Shown in pieces: positions 46,546 through 57,366 of a DNA stretch of 64,000 bases. Source of the DNA: Persicaria tinctoria (taxonomy: Eukaryota > Streptophyta > Magnoliopsida > Caryophyllales > Polygonaceae); the NCBI GenBank assembly GCA_037127255.1, contig JBANSL010000014.1, positions 64,619,646-64,683,645 on the forward strand. Direction: 5' to 3'. Position 1 is the first letter of the stretch; every line of letters begins with the position of its first letter. The position numbers and the translations under genes are program-made. The notes beneath the pieces are model-generated. The model was not told the DNA's origin, ran no database searches, and saw nothing but the letters and a program-made list of their open reading frames with translations.

Positions 46546-47570
46546 GGTATTGGGAGCAAGCTCATACCTGGGCTCAATTGTTGGAGACTAGGGGAAATGT
46601 TATTTTCGCTGAAAATGGGGTTCAAGTGCAGTGCACATGGGATGATATTGAGGAGTTCATGAAGCAATATGCTGATGATCCTGCTCCAGAAGGACCTGAT
46701 ATTCGTGATTGTAAATACGCAATACCTCAGGTATATTTTTCTTCTAATTGTTTAAAATAAAGATAGTATACTCTGGTTGTTATGGAATAAGAAACCTTCG
46801 TATCTTATATGTATTTAATTTGTTGGGAGCTATATGAGTGTGTGTGTTTATCCTCTCTTTAAGACTTTAATATCCTTCTTTACCCACAAGTGTTGATTGT
46901 TAGTGGTCATCCTCTCTTTAATATCCTTCTTTACTCGTGAGTGTAAGTAACTAGTTGCTATTGGTTATTGACTTGAATACTTTATGATGTAGCCTTGAAA
47001 TGGTAAATAAATCTTTTTTTTTTTTGCAGAGTGGGAGGTTTGGAAAACTCAACAAGAAGATTATTTTTCCTGAGAATTTGAATCTTAGCCCTTACATGAG
47101 TGAAGAAGGAGACCACACAGACAAATACAAGCTTTATGCTGTTGTTGTTCATGTGGACATGTTGAATGCTTCATTTTTTGGGCACTATATCTGCTACATT
47201 AAGGATTTCCAGGGAACTTGGTATAGGATTGACGATTGCAAGGTACAGTCTGAGTTATGTGTCTCCTTAATATATGGTGAATAATTTCTGCTGTAGAAGC
47301 ACAAAAGCTTCTTAGTCTAGTATGCTCTTTATTATAAGATGGTCCATAGTTTCTGCTGTAGAAACCAAATGGATTACTTTTGAGAATCAGCATAACACAT
47401 TGATTGAGACTTGAGAATGTAGCTTTATGCAATCTTTCAAGACTCTTGCAATCACAAGGTTTCTAACCTCAATGTATTCATCCCTGTTTTGCTCTCATAT
47501 ATGTCAGGTGGTGGCAGTTGAATTGGATGATGTACTTTCCCAGGGGGCATATATGATTTTGTATAGCAGG
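46546..47570 (+). pseudogene. Captured exons of a UBP16-type ubiquitin C-terminal hydrolase, in the CACTA element
   Basis: Three exon-like blocks keep GT-AG junctions: 46546-46730, 47030-47242, 47509-47570. The second reads [40 protein letters not shown] then [19 protein letters not shown]. The third reads VVAVELDDVLSQGAYMILYS. These are the C-terminal half of the USP catalytic domain with the His box (GHYICY) and the terminal strand, as in plant UBP16-19, which remove ubiquitin from substrates. The catalytic Cys box is absent. The first block (GYWEQAHTWAQLLETRGNVI and DDPAPEGPDIRDCKYAIPQ) I do not recognise and it may come from a different gene. No start or full domain exists, so no enzyme is expected. 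Confidence 0.82.
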
Positions 47571-48098
47571 TAACCATCTTTTGAAAGTCGATTGCAAAGT
47601 GAGTAAGTAGGCATTAGTTCTAGTTTGGCAGTTTTTACCCATTGTAATGTGCACACATAGGAGTATATAATTGGAATTGGAAGTTTCTAGAAATTTCTCA
47701 TAATTTTAATATGATGCACGCCATGAGTAATTAGTTGTGTGTTAAGAGGACAATAAATATTGCATCATCTCTTCTTTTCTTTGACATGATTGGTAATGGC
47801 CCTTGCAACTTTCATCTATAAATATTGTCTTCAATATCTCACTGCATATTGAGGAAATCTTCCATGGGAAAATACATTTTTCCATCTATCCTAGGATAAT
47901 ATGCAATTATAGTTATACATGCTGTTTTGCTGTGGAAGTTTTTGGCGTTCCAGTTTTCTGCCATTGCTCGTATACTTTAGCATTAGTAGTCTCATATACT
48001 TACATGCTCAATTTACTTTAGCATTAGTTTTCCACATTGATTGACATCACATAGTAGTCTCTCCAGTACAAATCTTACATGCTCAATTTCTTTTGCAA

Positions 48099-49074
48099 TC
48101 TAAGAACAACATTATAAGAGCGGGATTCCTTTTTGTTTTGGAAGTACTTCTCATGCGATGCAAATTTCTTTTGGATGAGACTGAACTAGAGGCAAATGTT
48201 GTTGGCAATATGCATAAGGATAATCCTCTGGCCAAGGCAAATCTGGTGATAGACATTATGAGTAGTTCATTGTCATTGGTAGCTCAGATAAATGAAACAG
48301 ATCACTTCAACATTCTTAAGCTGGGGAATTTTGATATGTTCAGGAGCCATTTGCTGTCTTCTACAGTTTGAACCGAGTGTTCTTTTAATCGTTTTTATGT
48401 CCTTTTTTATGCTTTCTAAGAGATCTACTGTTTCATTTTCAAGAATTACACCCCAGTATTGGTTCTTAAATTTTGTTATAATTGTTTCAAGCTGATCTTT
48501 ATGTTGTTTATGGTTCATCCAGATGTGCAACATTCTATTTTCACAACTTTGCCTGAAGGTTCCTCTTGCACATTCTTCGGCATCTGGAGATGTGAGGCAA
48601 CTTTCTGGAAGTTCAAGTAGCATAGATGATATTGGACAAGAGTCATCTTGCCATAGAGCAACAGAAGATATTGATAGTTCTGTGAATTCATTGATTTTTG
48701 AAACATCATCTATGGCTGCATTGCTTCTTCAGGGCAGAGCTGTTGTCCCTATGAAGTTAGTTGCTCGTGTTCCAGCTATTTTGTTTTATTGGCCTCTCAT
48801 TCAGCTTGCTGGTGTCGCAACAGATAATATCGCACTTGGAGTTTCTGTCGGCAGCAAAGGAAGAGGAAGCCTACCTGGTGCAACATCAGACATACGTGCT
48901 GCTCTTCTACTGCTTCTGATTGCCAAATATACAGCAGATTCCACTGCTTTTGAAGAAGTTGATGGAGAAGACTTTTTCAGACAACTTTTGGATGATACTG
49001 ACTCAAGAGTGGCATATTATTCTTCAGCTTTCTTATTAAAGAGAATGATGACATTAGAATGTTTTGTTATGTGA
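48099..49074 (+). pseudogene. Second captured gene fragment in the CACTA element, conserved-looking protein of unknown function
   Basis: Block one (about 48099-48320) encodes a helical stretch, MRCKFLLDETELEANVVGNM, ending INETDHFNILK near a possible donor. Block two begins after CATCCAG at 48523 with MCNILFSQLCLKVPLAHSSA, continues with SSMAALLLQGRAVVPMKLVA and FEEVDGEDFFRQLLDDTDSR, and ends at a stop at 49074 soon after FLLKRMMT. It looks like a real plant coding sequence with alpha-helical, ARM/HEAT-like character. I cannot name the parent gene. Its position after the ubiquitin-protease block in the same orientation shows a multi-gene capture or a separate one. Confidence 0.6.
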
Positions 49075-49655
49075 TTGATTGGTGTGAGCATTTTTTTTAT
49101 GAAGGTTTCATGTTTTGTGGTACTATGTAAAAGAGTAGAAACTTATAATTTGATTATTGATGTATTTCACCTTATTATATGTGTTTGACTATTTTGGATA
49201 ATATATCATGGATTTGATCCTATTTTGATTATTTGAGAAATAACCGATTAATTGATACAAATAAAAAATGACACATTATTTAATAGAATAAAAAGCGATT
49301 TAAAAATGCATTGAAACACAACAGAATAAAAAATAAAACTGATGTCTTTTGAGAACTTATACATTGGTATAGATAAAGAAAACGATGTTATAATCTTTTT
49401 AGATATCATTTCTTTCAAATATACCAATTTAAATATATACATATAACATTGTCTTTATAAATATGGAATGTTGTATACTATTTTTTAAACGAAATAACAA
49501 GACAAAATACAAAGGGAAAATTAATAAAAATGAAATGAACCACATATAACCGATGTAAATAAATATTACAACATTGTTTTTGGAAAAAATATCGATGTTA
49601 ATGTGAACTTTTGTATTGGTCTACATATCTTTAGATAACTAGAAATGCAAAATAA

Positions 49656-50010
49656 GACCATCCACAATGGTTTTGTGCAAAATGTACACATTTGCACATG
49701 ATGTGTAAAAATACACATCACTTTTTAGCAATTTGCTCCATTGGTGAAATGTGCATTTTTTACACACCATTGAAATACAATTCAATTAAAATAAAAAGGA
49801 AAATAAAATCATAAAAAAATAAACCAATGAAATTGTCTTGCTTTTTGTAAAAGTTTTTGCACATGGGGGAGATGGTGTGTTCAAATTTGCACATCACATG
49901 CTCAAATGTGCACATTTGCACACACCCAAAACAACCAATGGAGGTAAAAAGTGTCTAAAAAATACACATTTGCACATTTGCACATTTGCACACCACCATT
50001 GTGGATGGTC
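49656..50010. mobile_element. Tourist-like MITE nested in the CACTA element
   Basis: Perfect 16-bp terminal inverted repeats GACCATCCACAATGGT and ACCATTGTGGATGGTC bound a 355-bp non-coding body rich in TTTGCACA motifs. The flanking triplet TAA is duplicated (49653-49655 and 50011-50013), fitting PIF/Harbinger-derived Tourist MITEs. Confidence 0.85.
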
Positions 50011-50232
50011 TAATAGGGTTTAACATTAGGTGAATCTATCAAAATGTATTTATATTCATGCATTTAAGTCGGTATTACAAAGAGAAATGATGTTATAAAT
50101 CATTATAGACATCGGTTATAAACCGATGTGGTAAAGTTGGGATCTTTAACACCACCCACTAACACGTCGAATTTTTTTTTGTTTTACATCGGTTTTTAAC
50201 CGACGTCTATGAAGACAATTCTAGTAGTGCTT

Positions 50233-53200
50233 TCTGAGCAAATGCGTTCTTTTGATCAACAGCAACGCTTGATTCAATTGCTTATGGGCTTAAATGATTC
50301 TTTTTCTTTTATATGAGGAAACATTTTGATCATGAGTCCTCTTCCAGATCTATATCGTGTCTATCAAATGTTAATCTAAGAGGAGATGCAACGAGAGGCT
50401 CATAACAGTCATCGTTCATTGATTGAATCTTCATCGCTTGGTGCTTCATCAGCATCTGAGAAATCTGGTTCTTTTTCTCAGTCTTCCAAGTCATGGCTGA
50501 GTTTTTCAGGTTCTAAAGATGGATCCAAATACCAAAAAACCCGAGTACGTGTGTTCTCATTGCAAGAGACAAGAGCATTTGGTGGACACTTTCTACAAGT
50601 TACATGGTTTCCCTACTGATAGCTCTAAGCAAACTCCCAAAGATGGTAAGTGAAACTCATCTCACAAGTTTTCTGCTTAGGCATCAGGGGATGATAGTTC
50701 TCCTAGAGATATGTTCGTCACTGATCCAATGATTTCACCTGATCAGTATGCCCAGCTTCTGGCTTTATTGCAAAAATATGACATTGCTTCAACTTCTTCT
50801 GGAACCATCGGTTACAACATGAACTTTGTCGGTATTGATTCTCCTTCCTTTGTTGGTTATGTTTCTTTCTTCTCTGCGACTTCTTCTCATATTCTTTGTA
50901 TTTGGATTGTCGATTTGGGAGCAACGGATTATATGTGTCATGACATTGATCATTTTTATGATATGATCCATTTACAATCTCTTTTTCATGTTAAATTTCC
51001 TACTGAAGATTTGGCTCTTGTTTAGTTTAAAGGAAAGGTCTGATTCTCTAATGAAGTTATACTTCTTGATGTGCTTTTCATCCCGAAGTTTCAGTTCAAT
51101 CTTTTGTCAATAAAGAAGATGATTACTCAACTTGATTGTATAGTCTGCTTCACTAAGGATTCGTGTTTTTTTGCAGGGCCTTTCTTTGAAGAGGCTTGAG
51201 GTCCTTGGTGGCTATTCGATCAAAAGGGCTATATGTTGCTAATGGCATCTGTATGGATAACAGTGGATCTCATTCTCAGGATTCGAAGACAATCTTACCT
51301 CATTGTTCTTCTATTTCTTCAAATAAGCATACTTTTGAATTCTTGGTTAGGCCATCCATCTTGTAGTAGACTCAAAGAGCTTGTTTCTATTGATTCTTCT
51401 TTTGATTTGAGGTCTTGTATTGTCTGTGCTTAATCCAAACAGACTCATTTACCATTTCAATCTAGTACAATTTTAAGTACTTTAGCTTTTGAGTTACTTC
51501 ATGTAGATACATGGGGTCCCTATCACACAACCACTTATGATGGATTCAAATACTTCTTAACAATTGTCGATGATTTCACTCGAATGAGTTACACTCATCT
51601 TATGCATTCTAAGAGTACCGGATTCAGTATTTTACAAGGGTTTATTCTGCTTGTGGCCACATAGTTTTACAAATCTGTCAAAATTATTCGAAGTGACAAT
51701 GCTCTTGAGCTTGGTTCTAGCAAAGCTAGAATTGATTTCTTCACAAGTAAGGGGATCATCCATCAGACAACATGTACTCATACTCCTCAGCAGAACGGAG
51801 TTGCTGAACGAAAACATTAACATTTACTTGAAGCTTGCAGGGCTTTGATGTTTGAATCTAAGTGTCTTGTCCGGTTATGAGGAGATAGTTTGCTCACAGC
51901 TACTTATTTGATCAATAGGCTACCTACTTCTATGTTGAAAGGGATCTTTCCTCATCAGAAGTTATTTGGCATTCCTCATTCTTTGTATCATTTAAGGGTA
52001 TTTGGTTGCTTAGCCATTACTTCGACAATTAAGCCTGGTCGAGTTAAGCTTCAGCCTCGTGCTACTCCATGCGTTTTTTTGGGGTACCATTTTCACAAGA
52101 AGGCATATAAACTCTATTGTTTGCATTCAAATAAAGTCATTATTTCTCGAGATGTTGTTTTCCATGATTTTGTGTTTCCATTTAGGACTATGCTATCTTC
52201 AAGCCCTAGTTGTATTCCACTGCCTTTCCATGTGCCTGATCACAGTTATAGCAGTGATTCTCATCAGGATATTGTTCATGAGGATCCTTCTGATGTTGTT
52301 CCTGTTATTGTTCCTCGAAGATCTGACAGAGTTTCTCGTTCTCCCTCTCATCTTCAGGACTTCTTTATTTGGTAATGCTTGCACCAACTTTCAGTTTTTT
52401 TGATATTGTGCCTTCCTCTCATTATTCTTTCTCATCTTCCACAAATTCCATCATAATGGACACAAGAGAGCCTCTCTTCTATGAGTAAGTTGTTCGTTCT
52501 ACTGATTGGCGTGCAACTATGGATAGTGAACTGCAAGCTCTTCAAGATAACAATACATGGTCCATTGTTGGTCTACCTAAAGGGAAACGACCTATTACAT
52601 CCAAATGGGTTTACAAGTTAAAATTTCGTGTTGATGGGTCCTTAGAATGCCACAAAGCACGTCTTGTTATTAGGGGATGCTCCCAGAAAGCGGGTATTGC
52701 TTATGAGGAGTCATTCTCTCCGGTTGTGAAAATGACCACAATTCGTTCCTTAGTTGTTGTTGCAGTGAAAAAGGGTTGGTCCATGTTCTAATTGGACGTT
52801 AACAACGCCTTTCTCCATGGAGACATAAAAACTGAGGTATATATGAAAAATCCCTTTAGGTTTACATGGTCAGTTTTCTGGGAAGGTTTGCCGCTTGAAT
52901 AAATCCCTATACGACCTCAAGCAGGCCTCAAGGCAATGGTACACCAAGCTTTCAGATGTTTTGGTCTCTCAACGCTATGTTTATTCACAAAATGATCATT
53001 CTCTCTTCTACAAAAAGTGGGATGACAAACTGTTTTTTCTGGCAATTTATGTGGATGATATTTTGGTTGTGGATAATTGTCTTGCTGAAATGACATCTTT
53101 AAAACAATTTCTGCACTCCACCTTTAAAATCAAAGATCTTGGATATTTGAATTTCTCCTTGGGTATGGATTTTTTGCCCCATTCGAATGTTCTTATCATT

Positions 53201-53997
53201 TCTCAGCGTACGTTCATCTCTGAGTTGTTTCAGGATTATGATCTCCCTGATTACGGAGCTACCTCTTCACCATTGGATCCTTCTGTGAAGCTCAAGATGG
53301 ATATGGGCTATGCTTTGTCTCATCCTACATCTTATCGTCGCCTTGTTGGTAAGCTTAATTTTCTCATCAACACAAGGCTTGATCTCTTGTTTGCAATTCA
53401 ACATTTGTCACAGTTTATGGAACATCCCACTTCGACTCATTGGGATGCTTCTATGCACGTCGTCCGATATCTTAAGGGCACCTTTCATCTCGGTTTTTTT
53501 TGTCTTCTTCATCCAATTTCACACTCAATGGTTATTGTGATTCAGACTGGGATGCGGACCCTTCCTCAAGGAGATCTATAAGTGGCTATTACGTCTCTCT
53601 GGGCTCGTCTCCCATTGCTTGGAAATCCAAGAAACAAGTGACGATTTCAATGTCATCCGCTGAAGCAGAGTACAGTTCTATGCGTCGTCTTACAACCGAA
53701 TTAACTTGGAGAACTCGTCTCCTTGCCGAGCTTGATGTTCCTGGATTAACTCCGGTGCATGTCCACTGTGATAGCTAGGCAGGGATTCACATCACGTGCA
53801 ACTCGGTTTTCCACGAGAGAACCAAGCACGTCGACATTGACTTCCATTTTGTTCATGAAAAGCTTTTGGATGGGTTGTTCTCCTTCAACTTCATACCTAA
53901 GACTCACCAATTGGTTGATGTCTTCACTAAGCCATTATCAGGTCCCAAACATGCTTCCACAATTTCCAAGTTGGGTCTGTTCTCCCAACCTCCAACT
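50233..53997 (+). pseudogene. Copia element 2 gag C-terminal part and pol, many stops
   Basis: After the CACTA element, gag resumes with EQMRSFDQQQRLIQLLMGLN. The zinc knuckle reads CSHCKRQEHLVDTFYKLHG, where the last zinc-binding Cys is replaced by Phe. Then come a degraded protease region (WIVDLGATDYM, Asp-Leu instead of Asp-Ser/Thr), integrase core ([28 protein letters not shown]), reverse transcriptase (KWVYKLKFRVDGS, DVNNAFLHG, YVDDILVV) and RNase H (CDSDWDADPSSRRSISGY, SSAEAEYSS, DVFTKPLSG). Stops interrupt nearly every domain. The final stop is at 53998-54000. Confidence 0.9.
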
Positions 53998-54000
53998 TGA

Positions 54001-54007
54001 AGGGGGG
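54001..54007 (+). other. Polypurine tract of copia element 2
   Basis: AGGGGGG directly precedes the TG that opens the 3' LTR. Confidence 0.8.
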
Positions 54008-55002
54008 TGATAATGTAAATTCGATTGCAACACAGGGTAGTTTGGTCCTTTCTAATGTTGTGTTCAAGCTCTATAAATAGGATCAAGTTGGATCCAGATC
54101 CTCTCCTTATCTTTGCTTCATAATATTTGCCTAATAAAGTAATCTCGCTCGTCCAAATAAATCAACGATGAAGATTATATCCATTTTAATTAATTAACCA
54201 ATTTTCTCTCTCTTGATGAACTGATTACTCTCACTCTCTGAAAGAAAAATTCTTCTCTTAATTTTTGGAAAAATTCAAACTGTGGATTGCTCCTCTCTCT
54301 CTCTCTCTCTCTCTCTCGCTCTCTCTTATCTGCATCTTCTTGCTTCTAATCACATATGCAATGTCTCTTCCGAATCCAAAAGCAACATATGAAAAATGGG
54401 TTCTTGCACTTTTGATTTCTAATCGCCTTCTCTTCGTCTCCTCCATTGACGTTTCGATCTCTAGACAGTTCGAGGTTTCCGGCGAGAGGGGTTGGGCTCC
54501 TCCGATGGGGAACAAGGTCGAAACCTATAACGACGGGGCGGAGCAGCACAGGTCAGAGTCTCCAACAGTCAAACCCAATTGAGAAGTTTGGGCTAGGAGG
54601 GAACATGTTCGAGCTTAATCGTCATTGCTTCTTCTACTTGGGTTCATGCTCGAGTCCATGCCTTTTGAATTGTGAGATTAATGCTTCAACAAAGAGAACC
54701 TAACCAGTTCTACAAAGAGAACATAAGTGAGGGGCTGGATGACGGAGGTGGAAGGAGGAGGGCTACATGCAGGAGAAAACAAAGTGGGTTATAACTTATA
54801 AGAGATCTTAACTATTGATTTATTTGGACGGGCGAGATTAGTTTATTAGGCAAATATTAGGAAGGAAAGATAATGAGAGGATCTGGATCCGATCAAGTTG
54901 TATCTCTTCCCCAAAATTCTCAATCGATCAATACAATTTTCTGTTACAACAAACTTTCCCTCTCTCTTTCTTTCGTTTCGTTGACTGCCATGGATCCAAA
55001 CA
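54008..55002 (+). repeat. 3' LTR of copia element 2, split by a Mutator-like element
   Basis: The LTR begins TGATAATGTAAATTCGATTG, parallel to the 5' LTR, has a TATA-like CTATAAATAGG near 54070, is broken at 54090-54890, and resumes TGTATCTCTTCCCCAAAATT to end ATGGATCCAAACA before the target duplication TTGCT. Confidence 0.85.
54090..54890. mobile_element. Non-autonomous Mutator-like element, 801 bp, 9-bp target duplication
   Basis: The 9-bp repeat GATCAAGTT flanks it at 54081-54089 and 54891-54899, the Mutator hallmark. The terminal inverted repeats exceed 80 bp: the left end GGATCCAGATCCTCTCCTTA and the reverse complement of the right end GGATCCAGATCCTCTCATTA agree through TAATATTTGCCTAATAAA and GTCCAAATAAATCA. 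The interior has a (CT)n run near 54293 and a GC-richer stretch (54440-54600) with short frames of unknown origin, possibly captured exon sequence. There is no transposase. Confidence 0.92.
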
Positions 55003-55122
55003 TTGCTATATATATACACTGAGCCTGGAAGTTAAGGATCTATCTGGTTGTGCTCCCTCATTACCCTAATCTTTGAGAAGTGAAGTGAGAAATCCGGAAA
55101 TTCACAACCATGAACATAAGTC

Positions 55123-55344
55123 TGATGTGATACTAATATTGAGATAATGTCATATGCTGTACTGTGTGACAGCTTCTAGATATCTTGACTTATGCCTCAA
55201 GTCATGCTTAGATATTTGTCATATAAATAGGCCTTATGTAATAAACGAGAATATAGTTATGAGGCATGAATGAAACAGTTCTCTCCATCTCTTACTTGCT
55301 CTCTCATTCAATCCAATCTCTCCTCAATCACTAATCTGTCATTA
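55123..55344 (+). mobile_element. Probable solo LTR
   Basis: A 5-bp repeat AAGTC lies at 55118-55122 and 55345-55349. The 222-bp body starts TGATGTGATAC, contains ATAAATAGGCCTTATGTAATAAA (TATA and polyadenylation-like signals close together, as in short plant LTRs) and ends CTGTCATTA. The end lacks the canonical CA, so the identification is moderate. Confidence 0.5.
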
Positions 55345-55890
55345 AAGTCTCGATGTTTTCATGAACATATATGTCTCTAAAATGGCCCGGCAATAAGAGT
55401 TGTAGCTCAATGCACTAAATTAAACTTGCATTGTTTCACAATTTCGATTTTGAATGAACATAAGTCTCAATGATTTCATATATGTGAACAGTTTTCATAC
55501 CACTATATATATATAATTGAATGAGATGTCATGTCACAATAAAATGTGGTAGAAGAGCCTAGTCTACACACGTACATATGTTAAATCAACCAAAATATGA
55601 ATCAGTACCTGATAGTAGGTAAGTAGATTTTATAAGTCAAGAGATATTAATCGTTACAGAAAATCGGTAACTACCATATTATATGTTGTGGGGGTAAGGT
55701 ACGTAATAATGGTACAACACCAGCTCGATATATATCCGAAACACCCGAAAGCTTAATTAGGTTGTCCACCCAAGATTGTGAAAATTTGGATCTACTCTTC
55801 CAAGTCTCAACCCCACTCCACAGGCACTCCTTTCTTCGGCCTTTAAATCCAATAGGGATTTTCTTTCCATCCATCCAATTATATATATGA

Positions 55891-57366
55891 GTAAATTACA
55901 CATAACTACCCATAAATTAGACTAGTTTTCACATAACTACCCATTAATTTATAAATTACATAAAACCACCCATAAATTAGATTTATTTTCAAATGATCAT
56001 CCATCCATCAAACCTAAATTTGTTTTGTTTGAAAAGCTTAAAATACCCATAATTCAAACTTTTTAAAATGAAAAGTAATTGTATAAATTTTACTTTAATT
56101 TGACATTTCACTCTGCTTCTGTTCTTCCTTCCTTCCTGCCTCCTAGTGCCTTTTTATTGTTTCTGCCTCCTTTTGTCTTCTTTTCTATTGTTTGCCTTGT
56201 TTACATGCGCTTTAAGTAGCTTATTGTTGTGAGTCTTCCGGAAACACTCTCTCGACTCGTTCGGGGAAAGAGTGCGTACATCCTGACCCCCCAGACCCTG
56301 CGTTTTCGCGGGATATACTGAGTTGTTGTTGTTGTTTGTTGACATTTCACCTTGAAAAAAGTAAGGAAATTAAGCATTGTAAAAATATATAAATGTCTGA
56401 ATCAATATATATGCATCAGATTTGCAATGTTGAATAAGATGTGAATAAGCTCTAAAATATATCCAGATTATTGTTCCATCTATTCGGAAAAATATTTTAT
56501 TTAATTACTATTTACACATTTTTTTAGGATGATAAAAATTATATAAAATATCCATTTTTAAAAAATATTTTAAAAAATTTCATACTTATTAATAACAATT
56601 TCACACTTATCAAAGAGGTGAACTGCAAGCCATAATGAGTGATCTATGATACTTATGAGGTAAGTCAAAATTTTAATCGACTAAATAAAGGCACACATCA
56701 CACATCATATTGTTGAATGTCGAGGCGGAGGGGGGTGTAGTTTAATAGCGAAAATCCATGAAAAGATGTGATAACTTAATTATTTGATAGAAATAATGTT
56801 CAACTGAGGTCTTCCTCAATTGTTTCTTAAAAAAACATAAATGATGATAACAATTGTAAACATGTACAACAATGATAGAGTTATGAATTGTTTTAAAAGG
56901 GAGGCTCAATTTTCATAAAAATGATTTTTCTTTATACCCATATATGAGAAGGAATATTACAACAATAATTTTAAAAAATCCTTAAATTTATTATTAAAAA
57001 ATAATTATTATAATTTAATAATATTTTTATATTAAATCCGTGGATAGCACGGGGAATAGATTAGTATAAAATTATTATAAAAAAAATATTAAAAAATAAA
57101 TATTTTATTTAGTTTTTATTATCTTTAAAAAACGTGTGTAAATAGTATACGACAAATAGAGTACTTAAAAAACCCTAAATTATTACTTTTAAAAAAACTA
57201 AAATATGGGGGTATTTTCATCTTTACAAATGAAACAAACGGGCATTTCACCAATGAGTGGTCTTTTGAAAACAAACTAAATTTATGGGTGGTTTTCTGTA
57301 ATTTATAATTTTATGGGTGGTTATGTGAAAACCAACCGAATTTATGGGTGATTATGTGTAATTTAC
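55891..57366. mobile_element. Long-TIR (Mutator-like) non-autonomous element, about 1.5 kb
   Basis: The left arm GTAAATTACACATAACTACC, then ACATAAAACCACCCATAAAT, is mirrored by the reverse complement of the right arm GTAAATTACACATAATCACC and CAGAAAACCACCCATAAAT. The inverted repeats run about 120 bp. The ends themselves are internally repetitive (CACCCATAAATT repeated three times per arm). The interior is AT-rich and contains a SINE-like insertion. No transposase was found. Flanks are AT-only, so the target duplication could not be read. Confidence 0.75.
56112..56338 (+). mobile_element. SINE-like retroposon with 12-bp target duplication
   Basis: TTGACATTTCAC occurs at 56100-56111 and again at 56339-56350. 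The body ends with AGTGCGTACATCCTGACCCC, CAGACCCTGCG, GCGGGATATACTGAG and a (TTG)n tail, which closely matches the 3' part of the plant Au SINE family. The left half is T/C-rich (TTCTTCCTTCCTTCCTGCC) and lacks visible tRNA A and B boxes, so the head is atypical or replaced. Confidence 0.75.

Larger units (their letters stand above)
45295..50229 (+). mobile_element. Non-autonomous CACTA (En/Spm) element carrying host gene fragments
   Basis: The left end CACTACTAGAATTGTTTTCA and the right end ...GACAATTCTAGTAGTG are terminal inverted repeats of at least 14 bp beginning CACTA. The 3-bp target duplication CTT lies at 45292-45294 and 50230-50232. Both subterminal regions carry inverted ACATCGGTT...AACCGATGT motifs, as expected for transposase-binding repeats. 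No CACTA transposase (TNPD/TNPA-like) frame is present. The 4935-bp element is inserted in the copia gag, whose coding similarity resumes immediately after the right target copy. The interior holds ubiquitin-protease exons, another gene fragment and a small MITE. Read-through strand of cargo is plus. Confidence 0.93.
44534..55002 (+). mobile_element. Ty1/copia LTR retrotransposon 2, old, with CACTA and Mutator-like inserts
   Basis: The 5-bp target duplication TTGCT occurs at 44529-44533 and 55003-55007. Both outer ends are TGATA...GGATCCAAACA. The internal region carries a primer-binding site, a gag with multiple stops, and pol with integrase, RT and RNase H in copia order. Without the CACTA (4935 bp) and Mutator-like (801 bp) elements it would be about 4.7 kb, a normal size. 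Many stops and frame changes and poorly matching LTRs show it is much older than element 1. Confidence 0.9.
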
